From NCBI RefSeq assembly GCF_900607235.1, contig NZ_LR027855.1:251006-315005 (forward strand): a DNA stretch of 64,000 bases, written 5' to 3'. Origin of the DNA: Olivibacter jilunii (GTDB taxonomy: Bacteria; Bacteroidota; Bacteroidia; Sphingobacteriales; Sphingobacteriaceae). Numbering within the stretch: position 1 is the stretch's first letter; each line of letters starts with the position of its first letter. Positions 54,452 to 63,705 of the stretch are shown piece by piece. The translations under genes were made by a program, and so were the position numbers. The notes beneath the pieces were generated by a model that was not told where the DNA came from, did no database searches, and was given only the letters and a program-made list of their open reading frames with translations.

Positions 54452-56314
54452 TTATCGAACATGATTTGGTCGTCTACGATTAGCGATAAATTTAAGCCCT
54501 CTTCTTCGGAGTGAAATGTTAATTGTCCGTCGTTCACTTTTAGCCGATATTTCTTGAAAAGAGTTGAGCAATCGATCATAGGTAATAAGCCCAGCTATTT
54601 CACGCTTTCTATCGATGACCGGAAGGCAGTGCTTATTTTCTGTTAACATAACGTTCAATGCAGCTCGTAGGCTGTTATCTGTATAAAGGGGCTTAACCGA
54701 TTTTTCAATTAGCGTACTTACTTGTGTTTTGTCATTGCCGGTAAATTTATATAGCTCTTTTGTAGAGATAAGCCCCACATATTGTTGTTCCTCATTAACA
54801 ATGATCAAATAATCGGGTCTTTCCGTCGATTTATTGAACCAATCTTGTGCTTCCAGGATACTTACTGTCTCCAACACGGTCACAGCTACCTGCTGCATGA
54901 TTTGGCCAACATTAACCATTTCCAATAAATTCGGTTCATATTCATCAGGGGTTAAAACACCGCGTCGACTAATTTTTTCAGTCATGATTGTATTGCGCAT
55001 AAATAGATAGGATACCGTATAAGAAGCAACACAGGCAGCAAGCAAGGGAATAAGGGCGTTAAAATGACCGGTCGTTTCCAATGCGAATAAGATAGAAGTA
55101 AGCAAGGCTCTTGATGCACCTGCAAACATGGCTGACATGCCAATCAGAGCAGCCAGGGCCAGGTTAATATCCAAATCGGGCATTAAATGTTTAAAGACCA
55201 TGGCAATTAGCACGCCTAAAGCAGCTCCAATCGTTAACAACGGAGCTAATGTCCCGCCTGACGTACCGCTACCTAAGGCTAAAACCCAGGAAAGATATTT
55301 AAAAACACACAACGTCAGAACAAAATACAGCGGCATCTTACCCGAAAGGAGATCCGTAATATTTTCATAACCAACGCCCAGTGTGCGAGGAAAAAAATAA
55401 CCAATCAGTCCTACAGCAATTCCACCAATTGCAGGCCACCATACCCAATGTATTGGCAATTTTTCAAACAAATCTTCAACCGCATAAACCGACTTGGTCA
55501 CTAAAATTGCCAAAAAACCGATCAGCAATCCCATTAAACTATAAAAGAAAATCGATACGTTCGAAACCACATCGATGCTGGCACCGCTGAAAAACACAGG
55601 AACGGCGCTGAATAATAAGTGATGTCCTGCCGCACCCGTTATACAGGCCAGTGCTACAGGAATAATGGAACGAGGTGTAAATTCGAAAAGGAGTAACTCA
55701 ATCGCTAGAAAAATGGCCGCTATCGGTGTCCCGAATATGGCTGTCATTCCTGCCACGGCTCCTGCTGAAAGCAAAATTTTCCGTTCTGTATGCGTGATGC
55801 GTAATAACTGACCTAAAGTCGAACCTAAAGCCCCACCGGTAGCAATAATCGGCCCTTCAGCACCAAAAGGCCCACCGGTTCCTATCGCTATTGCTGAGGA
55901 AATTGGCTTTAGGTAAGTGATAGTAGGACGTATCTTGCTCTCATTCGTCAGAATTTGCTCCATGGCTTCGGGAATACCATGACCTCGAATTGCCTTTGAC
56001 CCATATTTAGCCATTAATCCTACAATAATGCCGCCCAACGCAGGTATAGCGATGACGATCATTCCCAATTGATTATGGGCAGGAGAAACCTCATGAAATG
56101 ATAAGTTTTGATAGAACGATAAGTTGGTTATTAGACTGATTAAATAGACTAAAAAACGAGCAATTAAACTGATGGCTGCTCCTACAGCTACGGCATAACA
56201 AGATATCATGATTAATCTTTTCTTGTTCCTTACTTGCTGAGGATAAATGGCCTCCGACTCCAAAGTGGATGACAAGGAAACGGAAATAGGAATTCCGGAC
56301 TTCTTAGTTGACAT
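54452..56314 (-). CDS. ClC family chloride channel/antiporter with CBS domains
   Basis: The ATG at 56314 replaces a TTG at 56332, giving 620 residues. The ClC core (about 30-450) has GHGIPEAM (111-118), GTGGPFGAEGP with gating Glu153, and GSGTSGGTLAPLLTIGAALG. A C-terminal pair of CBS domains (about 465-585) may sense nucleotides. A basic tail (RRTINISLRRRGLKFIANRRRPN) ends the protein. It moves chloride across the inner membrane, perhaps in acid or osmotic stress. Channel versus exchanger cannot be decided by eye. Confidence 0.92.
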   Translation of the reverse strand: MSTKKSGIPISVSLSSTLESEAIYPQQVRNKKRLIMISCYAVAVGAAISLIARFLVYLISLITNLSFYQNLSFHEVSPAHNQLGMIVIAIPALGGIIVGLMAKYGSKAIRGHGIPEAMEQILTNESKIRPTITYLKPISSAIAIGTGGPFGAEGPIIATGGALGSTLGQLLRITHTERKILLSAGAVAGMTAIFGTPIAAIFLAIELLLFEFTPRSIIPVALACITGAAGHHLLFSAVPVFFSGASIDVVSNVSIFFYSLMGLLIGFLAILVTKSVYAVEDLFEKLPIHWVWWPAIGGIAVGLIGYFFPRTLGVGYENITDLLSGKMPLYFVLTLCVFKYLSWVLALGSGTSGGTLAPLLTIGAALGVLIAMVFKHLMPDLDINLALAALIGMSAMFAGASRALLTSILFALETTGHFNALIPLLAACVASYTVSYLFMRNTIMTEKISRRGVLTPDEYEPNLLEMVNVGQIMQQVAVTVLETVSILEAQDWFNKSTERPDYLIIVNEEQQYVGLISTKELYKFTGNDKTQVSTLIEKSVKPLYTDNSLRAALNVMLTENKHCLPVIDRKREIAGLITYDRLLNSFQEISAKSERRTINISLRRRGLKFIANRRRPNHVR

Positions 56315-56422
56315 GTTATAAATTTGATGCAAAAATATGACTTATATCATATTTTAAAAAATCTTTCCATCAATTTTTGTTACATCACAGTCCGAATCAC
56401 CTTTGAATCAATCTGATAGTGT

Positions 56423-57109
56423 TTAATTGGTACAATAGGCTTGTAATAGCTTCCTATCTAAAATCTTAATTTTCTTTCCATTTAATTCGAACGTATTCTC
56501 TTCCTCCAGCTGTTTGAGCATTCTGAAGAAGGTTTCATAGACCGTTCCTGCATAATAAGCCAAATCTTGCCTCTTTAGTTCAATTGCAATAAATCCAAGG
56601 CTATCGCAGCCAAATTGTGCTTCCAGGGTAATAACCGTATTCGCTACCCTTCCCTTCACTTCCATTAATGCTAAATCACGCATTCTTTTTTCGGCGTCGC
56701 GTAATTCATTAATATGAAAGTTCAAAAATTTTCTGGCGAAAGCCGGGTCAGCATCTAACAAGCGGTCAAAGGAATCGAGGCTAAGCGAACATACGTAGCT
56801 TTTTTGGAGGGCAGTTGCGGAAATTGGGTATTTCAAGTCGCCTCCCATTCCCCGATATCCCAGAACTTCGCCTGGCCGATTAAAATGGAGTATAAATTCC
56901 CGATCTTCGCTCCATTTCATATGGGTCTTGATACAACCTTCTGTAATAAAATAAATGGTATCAGCTTTATCGCCTTCTTTAAAAAGTATTTGGCCTTTAG
57001 CTATTTGACCTTGGGTGCCTTTGGCCTTAATCGCTCTAAATATTTCATCGCTAACTTGATTACAGAGAAAACAGGTTGACGCACCGCATAGTCGTTTAAT
57101 TGAATCCAT
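56423..57109 (-). CDS. Crp/Fnr family transcriptional regulator
   Basis: The ATG at 57109 gives 228 residues starting MDSIKRLCGASTCFLC. A longer frame to 57205 adds 32 unlikely residues. The cyclic-nucleotide-type sensor domain spans about 20-140 (GQILFKEGDKADTIYFITEGCIKTH; FILHFNRPGEVLGYRG), and a winged HTH follows (LKRQDLAYYAGTVYETFFRMLKQLEEEN). Cys8, Cys13 and Cys16 at the N-terminus plus Cys59 recall FNR-type iron-sulfur regulators, although the spacing differs. It is divergent from the next gene. Confidence 0.87.
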   Translation of the reverse strand: MDSIKRLCGASTCFLCNQVSDEIFRAIKAKGTQGQIAKGQILFKEGDKADTIYFITEGCIKTHMKWSEDREFILHFNRPGEVLGYRGMGGDLKYPISATALQKSYVCSLSLDSFDRLLDADPAFARKFLNFHINELRDAEKRMRDLALMEVKGRVANTVITLEAQFGCDSLGFIAIELKRQDLAYYAGTVYETFFRMLKQLEEENTFELNGKKIKILDRKLLQAYCTN

Positions 57110-57318
57110 ATTTGCAAATGTAAAGGGAATAAGCCTATAAAGAAATAGTCGACTCAACCAATAGGCAGCTATTGATGAATTTTGCTTGGCTAGCATCATT
57201 CTCACGCATGAAATTTAAGGCATTTACAACATTATCTATCGTCATTTGTTCTTTTAGGGATAAGCGATCGGTTGACGGTAGCTGGTCATAATGCATCGAA
57301 GATAAAAGAGAAAACGAT

Positions 57319-57786
57319 ATGAAGTTCGCAATTAACATGTTAGGGGGGTTAGCAGGAGCCCTTATTTTAAATATCATTCACGAAAGTGCTAAAAAACTGT
57401 TTAAAGAAGCGCCGGAAATCGACAAGGTCGGTCAGGAAGCTATCAAGAAAACCAGTCGGACTGTTGGCATAACACCTCCAACCGGAAAAAAATTGTATGC
57501 AACTACGCTTTTAAGCGATCTTGCCAGTAATACCATGTATTACAGTGCTATTGGGAAAGGCGATTCACAGGGCTTGTTCTGGAGAGGCGCAGGTTACGGA
57601 TTAACCGCCGGACTTGGAGCAATCGGTCTTACAAAACCTTTGGGATTAAACGACGCACCAATCAATAAAAGTATGGTTAGTAAAATTCTCACGGTAGCTT
57701 GGTACACCCTAGGTGGAATCGTTGCAGCATCAGCTATTAAGCTGTTGGATATGAAGAACGATCATGTAGTTGGCCGGAATAATTAA
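57319..57786 (+). CDS. Conserved hypothetical membrane protein
   Basis: The 155-residue protein has an N-terminal hydrophobic segment (MLGGLAGALILNII) and two further Gly-rich hydrophobic segments (GAGYGLTAGLGAIGL; ILTVAWYTLGGIVAASAIKLL). The family is not recognised. It lies divergent from the Crp gene, with a 209-bp gap, and might be its target. Confidence 0.65.
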   Translation: MKFAINMLGGLAGALILNIIHESAKKLFKEAPEIDKVGQEAIKKTSRTVGITPPTGKKLYATTLLSDLASNTMYYSAIGKGDSQGLFWRGAGYGLTAGLGAIGLTKPLGLNDAPINKSMVSKILTVAWYTLGGIVAASAIKLLDMKNDHVVGRNN

Positions 57787-57971
57787 AATTAACGATTTTA
57801 TCACTTAGCCATCTGAGATTCAAGGTTTATAAGAAGCATTGAATATCTGTTGTGATGATGAATATTTGCAATCGCACAGAGATGAAAGGATTCATAAAAT
57901 GAAGTTAATTAGGCGTAACAACACAGCACTTTCACCGTCTATACTATAATAAACATTAATTCCGATTCCAC

Positions 57972-58778
57972 ATGCTGGCTTGTCCTCCCGTCCGATTTGA
58001 AATAGGCACTTATGTCGGTGAAAAAGTGAAACAATTGATATTTGACGGCATTATAGCAAGTGAAACAACGTTTAAGCCAGGCATGTCATCCGAATGGCAT
58101 TACCATAGTAACCCACATTTCTCACATATTTTGTCTGGAGGCAGCAGGGAATTGAGAGAAAAGGGGACACAAATACAAATGGCTGGTACTAGTCTGTACT
58201 ATTATCCCGGAATACCACATCAAAACCTGAACTATGTGCAGGGAACGCGGATATTTAATATGGAACTAACCGCTGACTTTTTCAAGAATTATGATATCTT
58301 GATACCGGATGAATCATTTATGTTCGAAGCGCAGCCATCAATCAATACCGCTTGCCTCATGCAGATTATGCGTGAAATTTACTTAAATGATGCGGATACT
58401 CCCCTGTCGCTTCAACAGCTTTGTTTAACACTAAACGGTAAATCCAACAAAAGGGAACATCTTTTTCCTGAATGGACAAAAAAAATTAAATCGATCCTGT
58501 ATGACGAATGGGATAAGCCATTATCCCTTCATACATTGGCTCACTATCTACAAGTACATCCGGTAACAATTTCTCGGTATTTCGCTCGTTATTTTGGCTG
58601 TACAGCCGGTGAATATCTGCGCCAGATCAAAGTCGAAAAAGCGCTTATCCTACTGAAATCGCAGCACGCCACACTTACTGAAGTTGCTTACCGCTGCGGC
58701 TTTTCGGATCAAGCCCATTTCACGAAAATTTTTAAAAAGCTAACAGGATTCACTCCCAATCAATACAGAAAATTATAA
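57972..58778 (+). CDS. AraC family transcriptional regulator with N-terminal cupin
   Basis: The 268-residue protein has a cupin-like sensor (about 30-105, GMSSEWHYHSNPHFSHILSGGSREL) and a C-terminal AraC double HTH (about 165-268, PLSLHTLAHYLQVHPVTISRYFARYFGCTAGEYLRQIKVEKALILL; TLTEVAYRCGFSDQAHFTKIFKKLTGFTPNQYRKL). The His residues in the cupin could bind metal or ligand. It may control the adjacent membrane hydrolase gene, 108 bp downstream. Confidence 0.92.
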   Translation: MLACPPVRFEIGTYVGEKVKQLIFDGIIASETTFKPGMSSEWHYHSNPHFSHILSGGSRELREKGTQIQMAGTSLYYYPGIPHQNLNYVQGTRIFNMELTADFFKNYDILIPDESFMFEAQPSINTACLMQIMREIYLNDADTPLSLQQLCLTLNGKSNKREHLFPEWTKKIKSILYDEWDKPLSLHTLAHYLQVHPVTISRYFARYFGCTAGEYLRQIKVEKALILLKSQHATLTEVAYRCGFSDQAHFTKIFKKLTGFTPNQYRKL

Positions 58779-58886
58779 GCAATACGGGAGGCTAATTTCA
58801 TACAATTTTATATTGGAAAAGCTTTGTACCTTCGTTTACACCTTAATATCAAGCGATTTGTAATTTTTTACTTGTTGGTTTAAACA

Positions 58887-61247
58887 ATGGAACAAAACAT
58901 ACAACAGCATCCTAATAGTTGGTGGAAACGAACCCGCAATTGGTTCCAAAAAGCAATTGCATTTTTCACGCCAAATAATCGAACGCTCAAAGCCAGCGGG
59001 ATAGGAATTTTCCTTGTCTCATTGCTCTTTTTTGCTTTCAATACAATTGATGGTTTCCTATCGGCTGTCGGATTCGGTTATTATCTGCTCACTCTATTTT
59101 GTTACGTTATCGCATCTTATGTCATTGCTGTTATCATCAGTTTTGCCATAGGTCTTGCCGCAAAAACCCCACGCTATTTTCGACAATCCATCGCCTTTGT
59201 TATTTTCTTTATTTTATTTTTTGATCGACTGAGTTGGCCATACAATTGGATCGTTATCGGCTTCGTTATTATTTTCCCTGCCTTGATTTTTGGTGCCTTA
59301 TCTTATTGGAGGCAACATAAAGAAAGCCAACATACAAGAAAAAGGCAATTACCGGCTATTATGGTCTTTGGTCTGGGACTTGTTGGTTTGGGACTTGGTT
59401 TATTTCTTTTTCTATATCCCGGAAGAAGGGTCGAGTCCATCAAAAATTACAAGTTACTGGCAAAACTTCCCCCAACCATAAAGGCAGCCAATCCAGCGCA
59501 GAGAGGTAAATGGCAGGTTTCCTTTTTAAGCTATGGATCGGGGAACGATAAACATCGTACAATATATGGCAAAGATGCTACCATAAAATCCCCTACTGTA
59601 GACGCATCCTTTTTGTTAAAATCTTGGACCGGTATTTCAGGTAAATTGCGTACTTGGTATTTCGGTTTTAATGAAACGGCACTTCCATTAAACGCGATGG
59701 TCTGGTATCCAAACAACTTACAAGGGCCTGCTCCCCTTGTTTTGATTGTACATGGAAATCATCTGGCGCAAGACTGGTCAGAAAGTGGCTATGATTACTT
59801 AGGCGAACTACTTGCCAGCAAAGGCTATATCGTTGCATCCGTTGACGAGAATTTTCTGAATGGGAGTTTTACTGATATGCCCCGAGGTGGTTTGGAAAAA
59901 GAAAATGGCACACGCGGATGGTTAATGTTAAAACACTTGGAACTGTGGAAAAAATGGAATGAAGATCCATCAAATCCATTTTATCGGCGCGTTGATATGA
60001 ATAACATCGCCTTAGTGGGCCACTCACGTGGCGGTGAAGCGATGTCTCATGCCGCCTTGTTCAATAGTCTACCCAGCTTTCCAGATAATGCAAATGAGAA
60101 GTTCGACTTTAACTTCTCCATCAAAGCTTATGTAGCGATAGCGCCCGTAGATGGTCAATACAAACCTGCATCCATCTTAGCCCCCCTTCAAGACATCAAC
60201 TATCTTGTAATACAGGGAACACACGATATGGATATGCAGTCGTATGGAGGACTAAGTACATATAAGCGTATTCAATACAATCCCTCTTATCAAGGTTTTA
60301 AGGCAGGCCTGTATGTTCATCATGCCAACCATGGGCAGTTCAATACAAGCTGGGGTAAATATGACGCTAGTCGACCTTTCATCAACCAGTTTAACATGAC
60401 CAACGTCATGGAGGCAAAAGATCAGGAACAAATAGCCAAGGTTTATATTAGCGCCTTCCTTGACGTACATCTAAGAGGTATGACAGCCTATACACCTTTA
60501 TTTATGGACTACCGATCTGGTCGTGATTGGCTTCCCGAACAAATCTATTTTAACCAGTATGAATCAAGCAAGTCCATATTCCTGGCACGCTATGAAGAAG
60601 ACTTGAATCTGACGACAGCTACCATACCTGGTGTAAATATAAATGCAACGAATTTAAGTGTGTGGAGAGAAGCACAACATAAGCTAATGTGGGGAGATCA
60701 TCTCTCACGTGTAGCCTATATAGGGTGGAATTTGGAAGATGACAAGAAGCTAATTGGTAGATATACATTTAACTTTAATGACAGCATCCATTTGGCAACA
60801 GAAGATAAGGCGCTTGTCTTCAACCTTACAACAAGCGACGAAAGTTCGCTTCACCTAACAAAGGGGAAAAAGAGTAACCGAGAGAAAAGACAAGAAAAGG
60901 ATGCAAGTAGGAAAGAGAAAAAACAAAAGCAAAATATCGAAGAAATGCCGCCCATTGATTTCACAATAGAATTGGTAGACCGTTCAGGAAATCGGCTTCA
61001 TTTTTTGTTGAGCAACTGTTTCCCTTTACAACCGCAGATACAGAAAAAATTGACAAAATATGCTTTTCTCAATGCAAACGAAGATGCCGAAGCGATACCC
61101 GACTTCTTCTACTTTGATCTAAGCAGGTTGAAAAAAAACAGCGCTTCATTCGATTTAAATAATCTGCAAAGCATCTCCTTTATTTTTGATCAGTCGCCCT
61201 CCGGTGTGATTGCTTTGGATGATATTGGTTTTATACCCTCTTTCTAA
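58887..61247 (+). CDS. Membrane-anchored alpha/beta hydrolase
   Basis: The 786-residue protein has five to six N-terminal transmembrane helices (about 38-178), then an exported alpha/beta hydrolase domain. The oxyanion strand is LVLIVHGNHLAQDW (284-297) and the nucleophile is Ser380 in GHSRGG. A late histidine in YVHHANHGQFNTSW is a good catalytic candidate. Near the C-terminus a Lys/Glu-rich stretch (KKSNREKRQEKDASRKEKKQ) interrupts a beta-rich domain. It may be an esterase or peptidase acting on envelope material. Its last 17 bp overlap the convergent rhomboid gene. Confidence 0.8.
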   Translation: MEQNIQQHPNSWWKRTRNWFQKAIAFFTPNNRTLKASGIGIFLVSLLFFAFNTIDGFLSAVGFGYYLLTLFCYVIASYVIAVIISFAIGLAAKTPRYFRQSIAFVIFFILFFDRLSWPYNWIVIGFVIIFPALIFGALSYWRQHKESQHTRKRQLPAIMVFGLGLVGLGLGLFLFLYPGRRVESIKNYKLLAKLPPTIKAANPAQRGKWQVSFLSYGSGNDKHRTIYGKDATIKSPTVDASFLLKSWTGISGKLRTWYFGFNETALPLNAMVWYPNNLQGPAPLVLIVHGNHLAQDWSESGYDYLGELLASKGYIVASVDENFLNGSFTDMPRGGLEKENGTRGWLMLKHLELWKKWNEDPSNPFYRRVDMNNIALVGHSRGGEAMSHAALFNSLPSFPDNANEKFDFNFSIKAYVAIAPVDGQYKPASILAPLQDINYLVIQGTHDMDMQSYGGLSTYKRIQYNPSYQGFKAGLYVHHANHGQFNTSWGKYDASRPFINQFNMTNVMEAKDQEQIAKVYISAFLDVHLRGMTAYTPLFMDYRSGRDWLPEQIYFNQYESSKSIFLARYEEDLNLTTATIPGVNINATNLSVWREAQHKLMWGDHLSRVAYIGWNLEDDKKLIGRYTFNFNDSIHLATEDKALVFNLTTSDESSLHLTKGKKSNREKRQEKDASRKEKKQKQNIEEMPPIDFTIELVDRSGNRLHFLLSNCFPLQPQIQKKLTKYAFLNANEDAEAIPDFFYFDLSRLKKNSASFDLNNLQSISFIFDQSPSGVIALDDIGFIPSF

Positions 61248-61980
61248 ATTTCTTTTTCTTTACAAATCGCATTATCAACAATAAGCCAAAAAGGAAACCA
61301 CCAATATGGGCGGCATAGGCAACGCCGCCCGCTTGCTGCCCACCTAGCGCGCCAAGACCATTTGATACTTGGAAAAGAAACCATAGTCCCACCGCCAGAA
61401 AAGCCGGCACGGAGATCACAACGAATAAAATCCATACGTAAACGCTTCTTCGCGGGAACAAAACCATATATCCTGCTAATACAGCGGAAATGGCGCCCGA
61501 CGCACCTAAACTGGGAATCAGTAGATCTTGTCCAAGAATAAAAGTACTGAACACATGACTCAAACCGGCTAATGCTCCTGTTAGCAGATAAAAGAGCAAA
61601 TAGTTGATATGTCCCATACGGTCTTCCAGGTTATCGCCGAAAATACCGAGATACAGCATATTCCCTCCCAAGTGGGCCCAGCCGCCATGCATAAACATGG
61701 AAGTTATCAATGTTAAAAAAACCGGTACAGGTGTTTTTTGTAATCCCGGCAGCTCGAAAACATCTCCAGTAAAGGGGTCAGCAATCAGCTGACTCTCAGT
61801 GATAATATCCCTACCTGTTAATATTTCCGCGGGGATCGTTGCATAAGCAAAAGTGAAATAAATATTATTACCGAAATGTTGCCAAAAAACGAACACGAAT
61901 ATATTAATAGCGATAAGTGTATAATTTACAAAGGGGATCGTCTTCCGATCCCGATTATCATCTCCAATTGGAAGAAGCAT
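61231..61980 (-). CDS. Rhomboid family intramembrane serine protease
   Basis: The 249-residue protein has six or seven transmembrane helices. The catalytic dyad is Ser161 in GASGAISAVLAG and His225 in AAHIGGFLFG. The HGGWAHLGGNMLYLGIFGDNLED loop (98-120) is the conserved L1/TM2 region. Residues about 55-82 form an insertion before it. It cleaves transmembrane segments of other proteins within the inner membrane. Confidence 0.93.
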   Translation of the reverse strand: MLLPIGDDNRDRKTIPFVNYTLIAINIFVFVFWQHFGNNIYFTFAYATIPAEILTGRDIITESQLIADPFTGDVFELPGLQKTPVPVFLTLITSMFMHGGWAHLGGNMLYLGIFGDNLEDRMGHINYLLFYLLTGALAGLSHVFSTFILGQDLLIPSLGASGAISAVLAGYMVLFPRRSVYVWILFVVISVPAFLAVGLWFLFQVSNGLGALGGQQAGGVAYAAHIGGFLFGLLLIMRFVKKKKFRKRV

Positions 61981-62189
61981 TTTTTTCTTTTTTTAGCCGT
62001 CTTTAAGAGAATCTTTTTAAAGACATTGCAAATCAAAGAAAAAACCCGCTATTATTATAATTGTTTGCATTGTTCCGTGCATATCGCCTGCAGATCCGAT
62101 CTTACATACAACATTAATAGCATGTAGTTATGTCCTTTATTATTATTATAAACGCGTTCATTATGTATTACCGCCATTCAAAAAGATCG

Positions 62190-62486
62190 TCACCAAATCT
62201 TTTTGTTTGAAGCCTTTAATGCATCTACAACATAATTAGCTACTTCATCATTGTCGGAATGGTTCTTTATCCGTTCGTCTAAGTTACGTTGCCAATTCTT
62301 CAACGCCTCCTGCGGCGATAAACCACATGCAAAAATGCCTTTTTTCATATCAGGTCCCAACACACAACAAAAATCATTTCCGTCCTGGAATATGATGGGA
62401 CGTAGTTCCCGCACCGTTTGCGGTACATCTTTCGCTTCATAATTGAAATGAACTAGCATTTCCTCAGGGATCCTCATTTGCTCCAT
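62190..62486 (-). CDS. Small hypothetical protein
   Basis: The ATG at 62486 gives 98 residues (MEQMRIPEEMLVHFNYEAKDVPQ...). A longer frame would run into the Omp85-like gene. It includes DGNDFCCVLGPDMKKGIFACGLSPQEALKNWQRNLDERI, suggesting a compact alpha/beta domain. I do not recognise the family. It lies 73 bp downstream of the outer membrane protein gene on the same strand. Confidence 0.6.
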   Translation of the reverse strand: MEQMRIPEEMLVHFNYEAKDVPQTVRELRPIIFQDGNDFCCVLGPDMKKGIFACGLSPQEALKNWQRNLDERIKNHSDNDEVANYVVDALKASNKKIW

Positions 62487-62559
62487 ATACAGTTTATTAT
62501 CGGATGTATAAAGAAAACAGCCCGGAAATTCGTTTTGTTTACCCGCATGAAAAAAAATC

Positions 62560-63705
62560 CTAAAAAGCCTCTCCATTGAAAATATAGAAACCGGCGCCTT
62601 CTTGTGTGAAACCGATGTCCAAGCGGATATAAATATCCTTTTTTGGAAAGAGTAAATAACGAAGGCCAAAACCACCTGACCATTTTAGATTGGAAAAGCT
62701 AAGCGCGTCAATGCTCGGACCTACCGTTGCCATTGATCCAAATACAACCGCTCCTACCCTTTTACTGAACGCTAACGGCAACATTCTAAACTCAACCTGT
62801 GAGGCTAACATATTCTTATCTCGATACCGACCTTGGTAATAGCCACGCATCAGCATATCGCCCCCCATCAGGGCTAACAGGTTGAAGGGTACATCTCCAC
62901 GGACAAAGTTGCCAAAAAGCTGCCAAGCAAGGGTATTGCGCTTGTTTAGCACATGAAAAGACCGTATATCTAAATTAACACTATTAAAGCGGTAATCACT
63001 GGCCAACGAGGGGCTGTAGTTCAAAAAAGAAAGCTCCCCAAAGAACCCTTTCCTTACATTTAACACATTATGCCTATTGTCATAAACCAAAGCCGCACCC
63101 AGTCCGAGGTTTAACGAACCATCCGCTCCCAAGGGAAGCATCGGCCCCCCTGAAGCAGGTCGATTAAAAGACACATCGGTGAGTTGTTGAAAATCAACCT
63201 CAGGGCCAACAAAAAAATCCTTACTGATTTTCCTTAAAACACGTTGCTTAAAGGCAATGCTAAAAGCGTCCACCACCGCATGATTAGATTCTCCGGTACG
63301 AGGCCCGATACCATAATAAAACAGAGGAAAACGCTGGATACGCGTTCTTCCCAGCAAAAACCACTTGTCTTTGTCGCCGTATATCGCATTATCAAGCCAT
63401 AAGCCATACTGAGCCTTAAAAGTAAAGAAAGCGAACGCCTGCAGCTCGCTCAACCTGTTCAATGAATCGTTCTTAGCACGAAATAGCTGAAGGGCCGAAG
63501 CCCCCAGCTCTATCCCCGTTTCGGGCGCATAGCCAAAAGTGGGATAAACCGTAAAGCTTTTTTCCGCGGCAGAAGCTGTGTCATTAAAAATCCGGTGGAC
63601 CTGGCGTCCCACCCAGCTATCTTTTAGACCTTGTGCCCGTAGGTTAGGATTTAGCAATAAGCATATGATTATAGGAGACCCAAAAATTTTTGCACCAGCT
63701 TTCAT
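62560..63705 (-). CDS. Omp85/BamA-like outer membrane protein (surface antigen D15 type)
   Basis: The ATG at 63705 gives a signal peptide (MKAGAKIFGSPIIICLLLN, cleavage near LRAQ) and 381 residues in total. The rest is a 16-strand-type beta barrel with a late GGDMLMRGYYQGRYRDKN segment. That segment is the conserved loop 6 (RGY) motif of Omp85 proteins. The protein ends in Phe, as BAM substrates do. No POTRA domain is present, so it is a short barrel-only relative of unknown function. Confidence 0.85.
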   Translation of the reverse strand: MKAGAKIFGSPIIICLLLNPNLRAQGLKDSWVGRQVHRIFNDTASAAEKSFTVYPTFGYAPETGIELGASALQLFRAKNDSLNRLSELQAFAFFTFKAQYGLWLDNAIYGDKDKWFLLGRTRIQRFPLFYYGIGPRTGESNHAVVDAFSIAFKQRVLRKISKDFFVGPEVDFQQLTDVSFNRPASGGPMLPLGADGSLNLGLGAALVYDNRHNVLNVRKGFFGELSFLNYSPSLASDYRFNSVNLDIRSFHVLNKRNTLAWQLFGNFVRGDVPFNLLALMGGDMLMRGYYQGRYRDKNMLASQVEFRMLPLAFSKRVGAVVFGSMATVGPSIDALSFSNLKWSGGFGLRYLLFPKKDIYIRLDIGFTQEGAGFYIFNGEAF

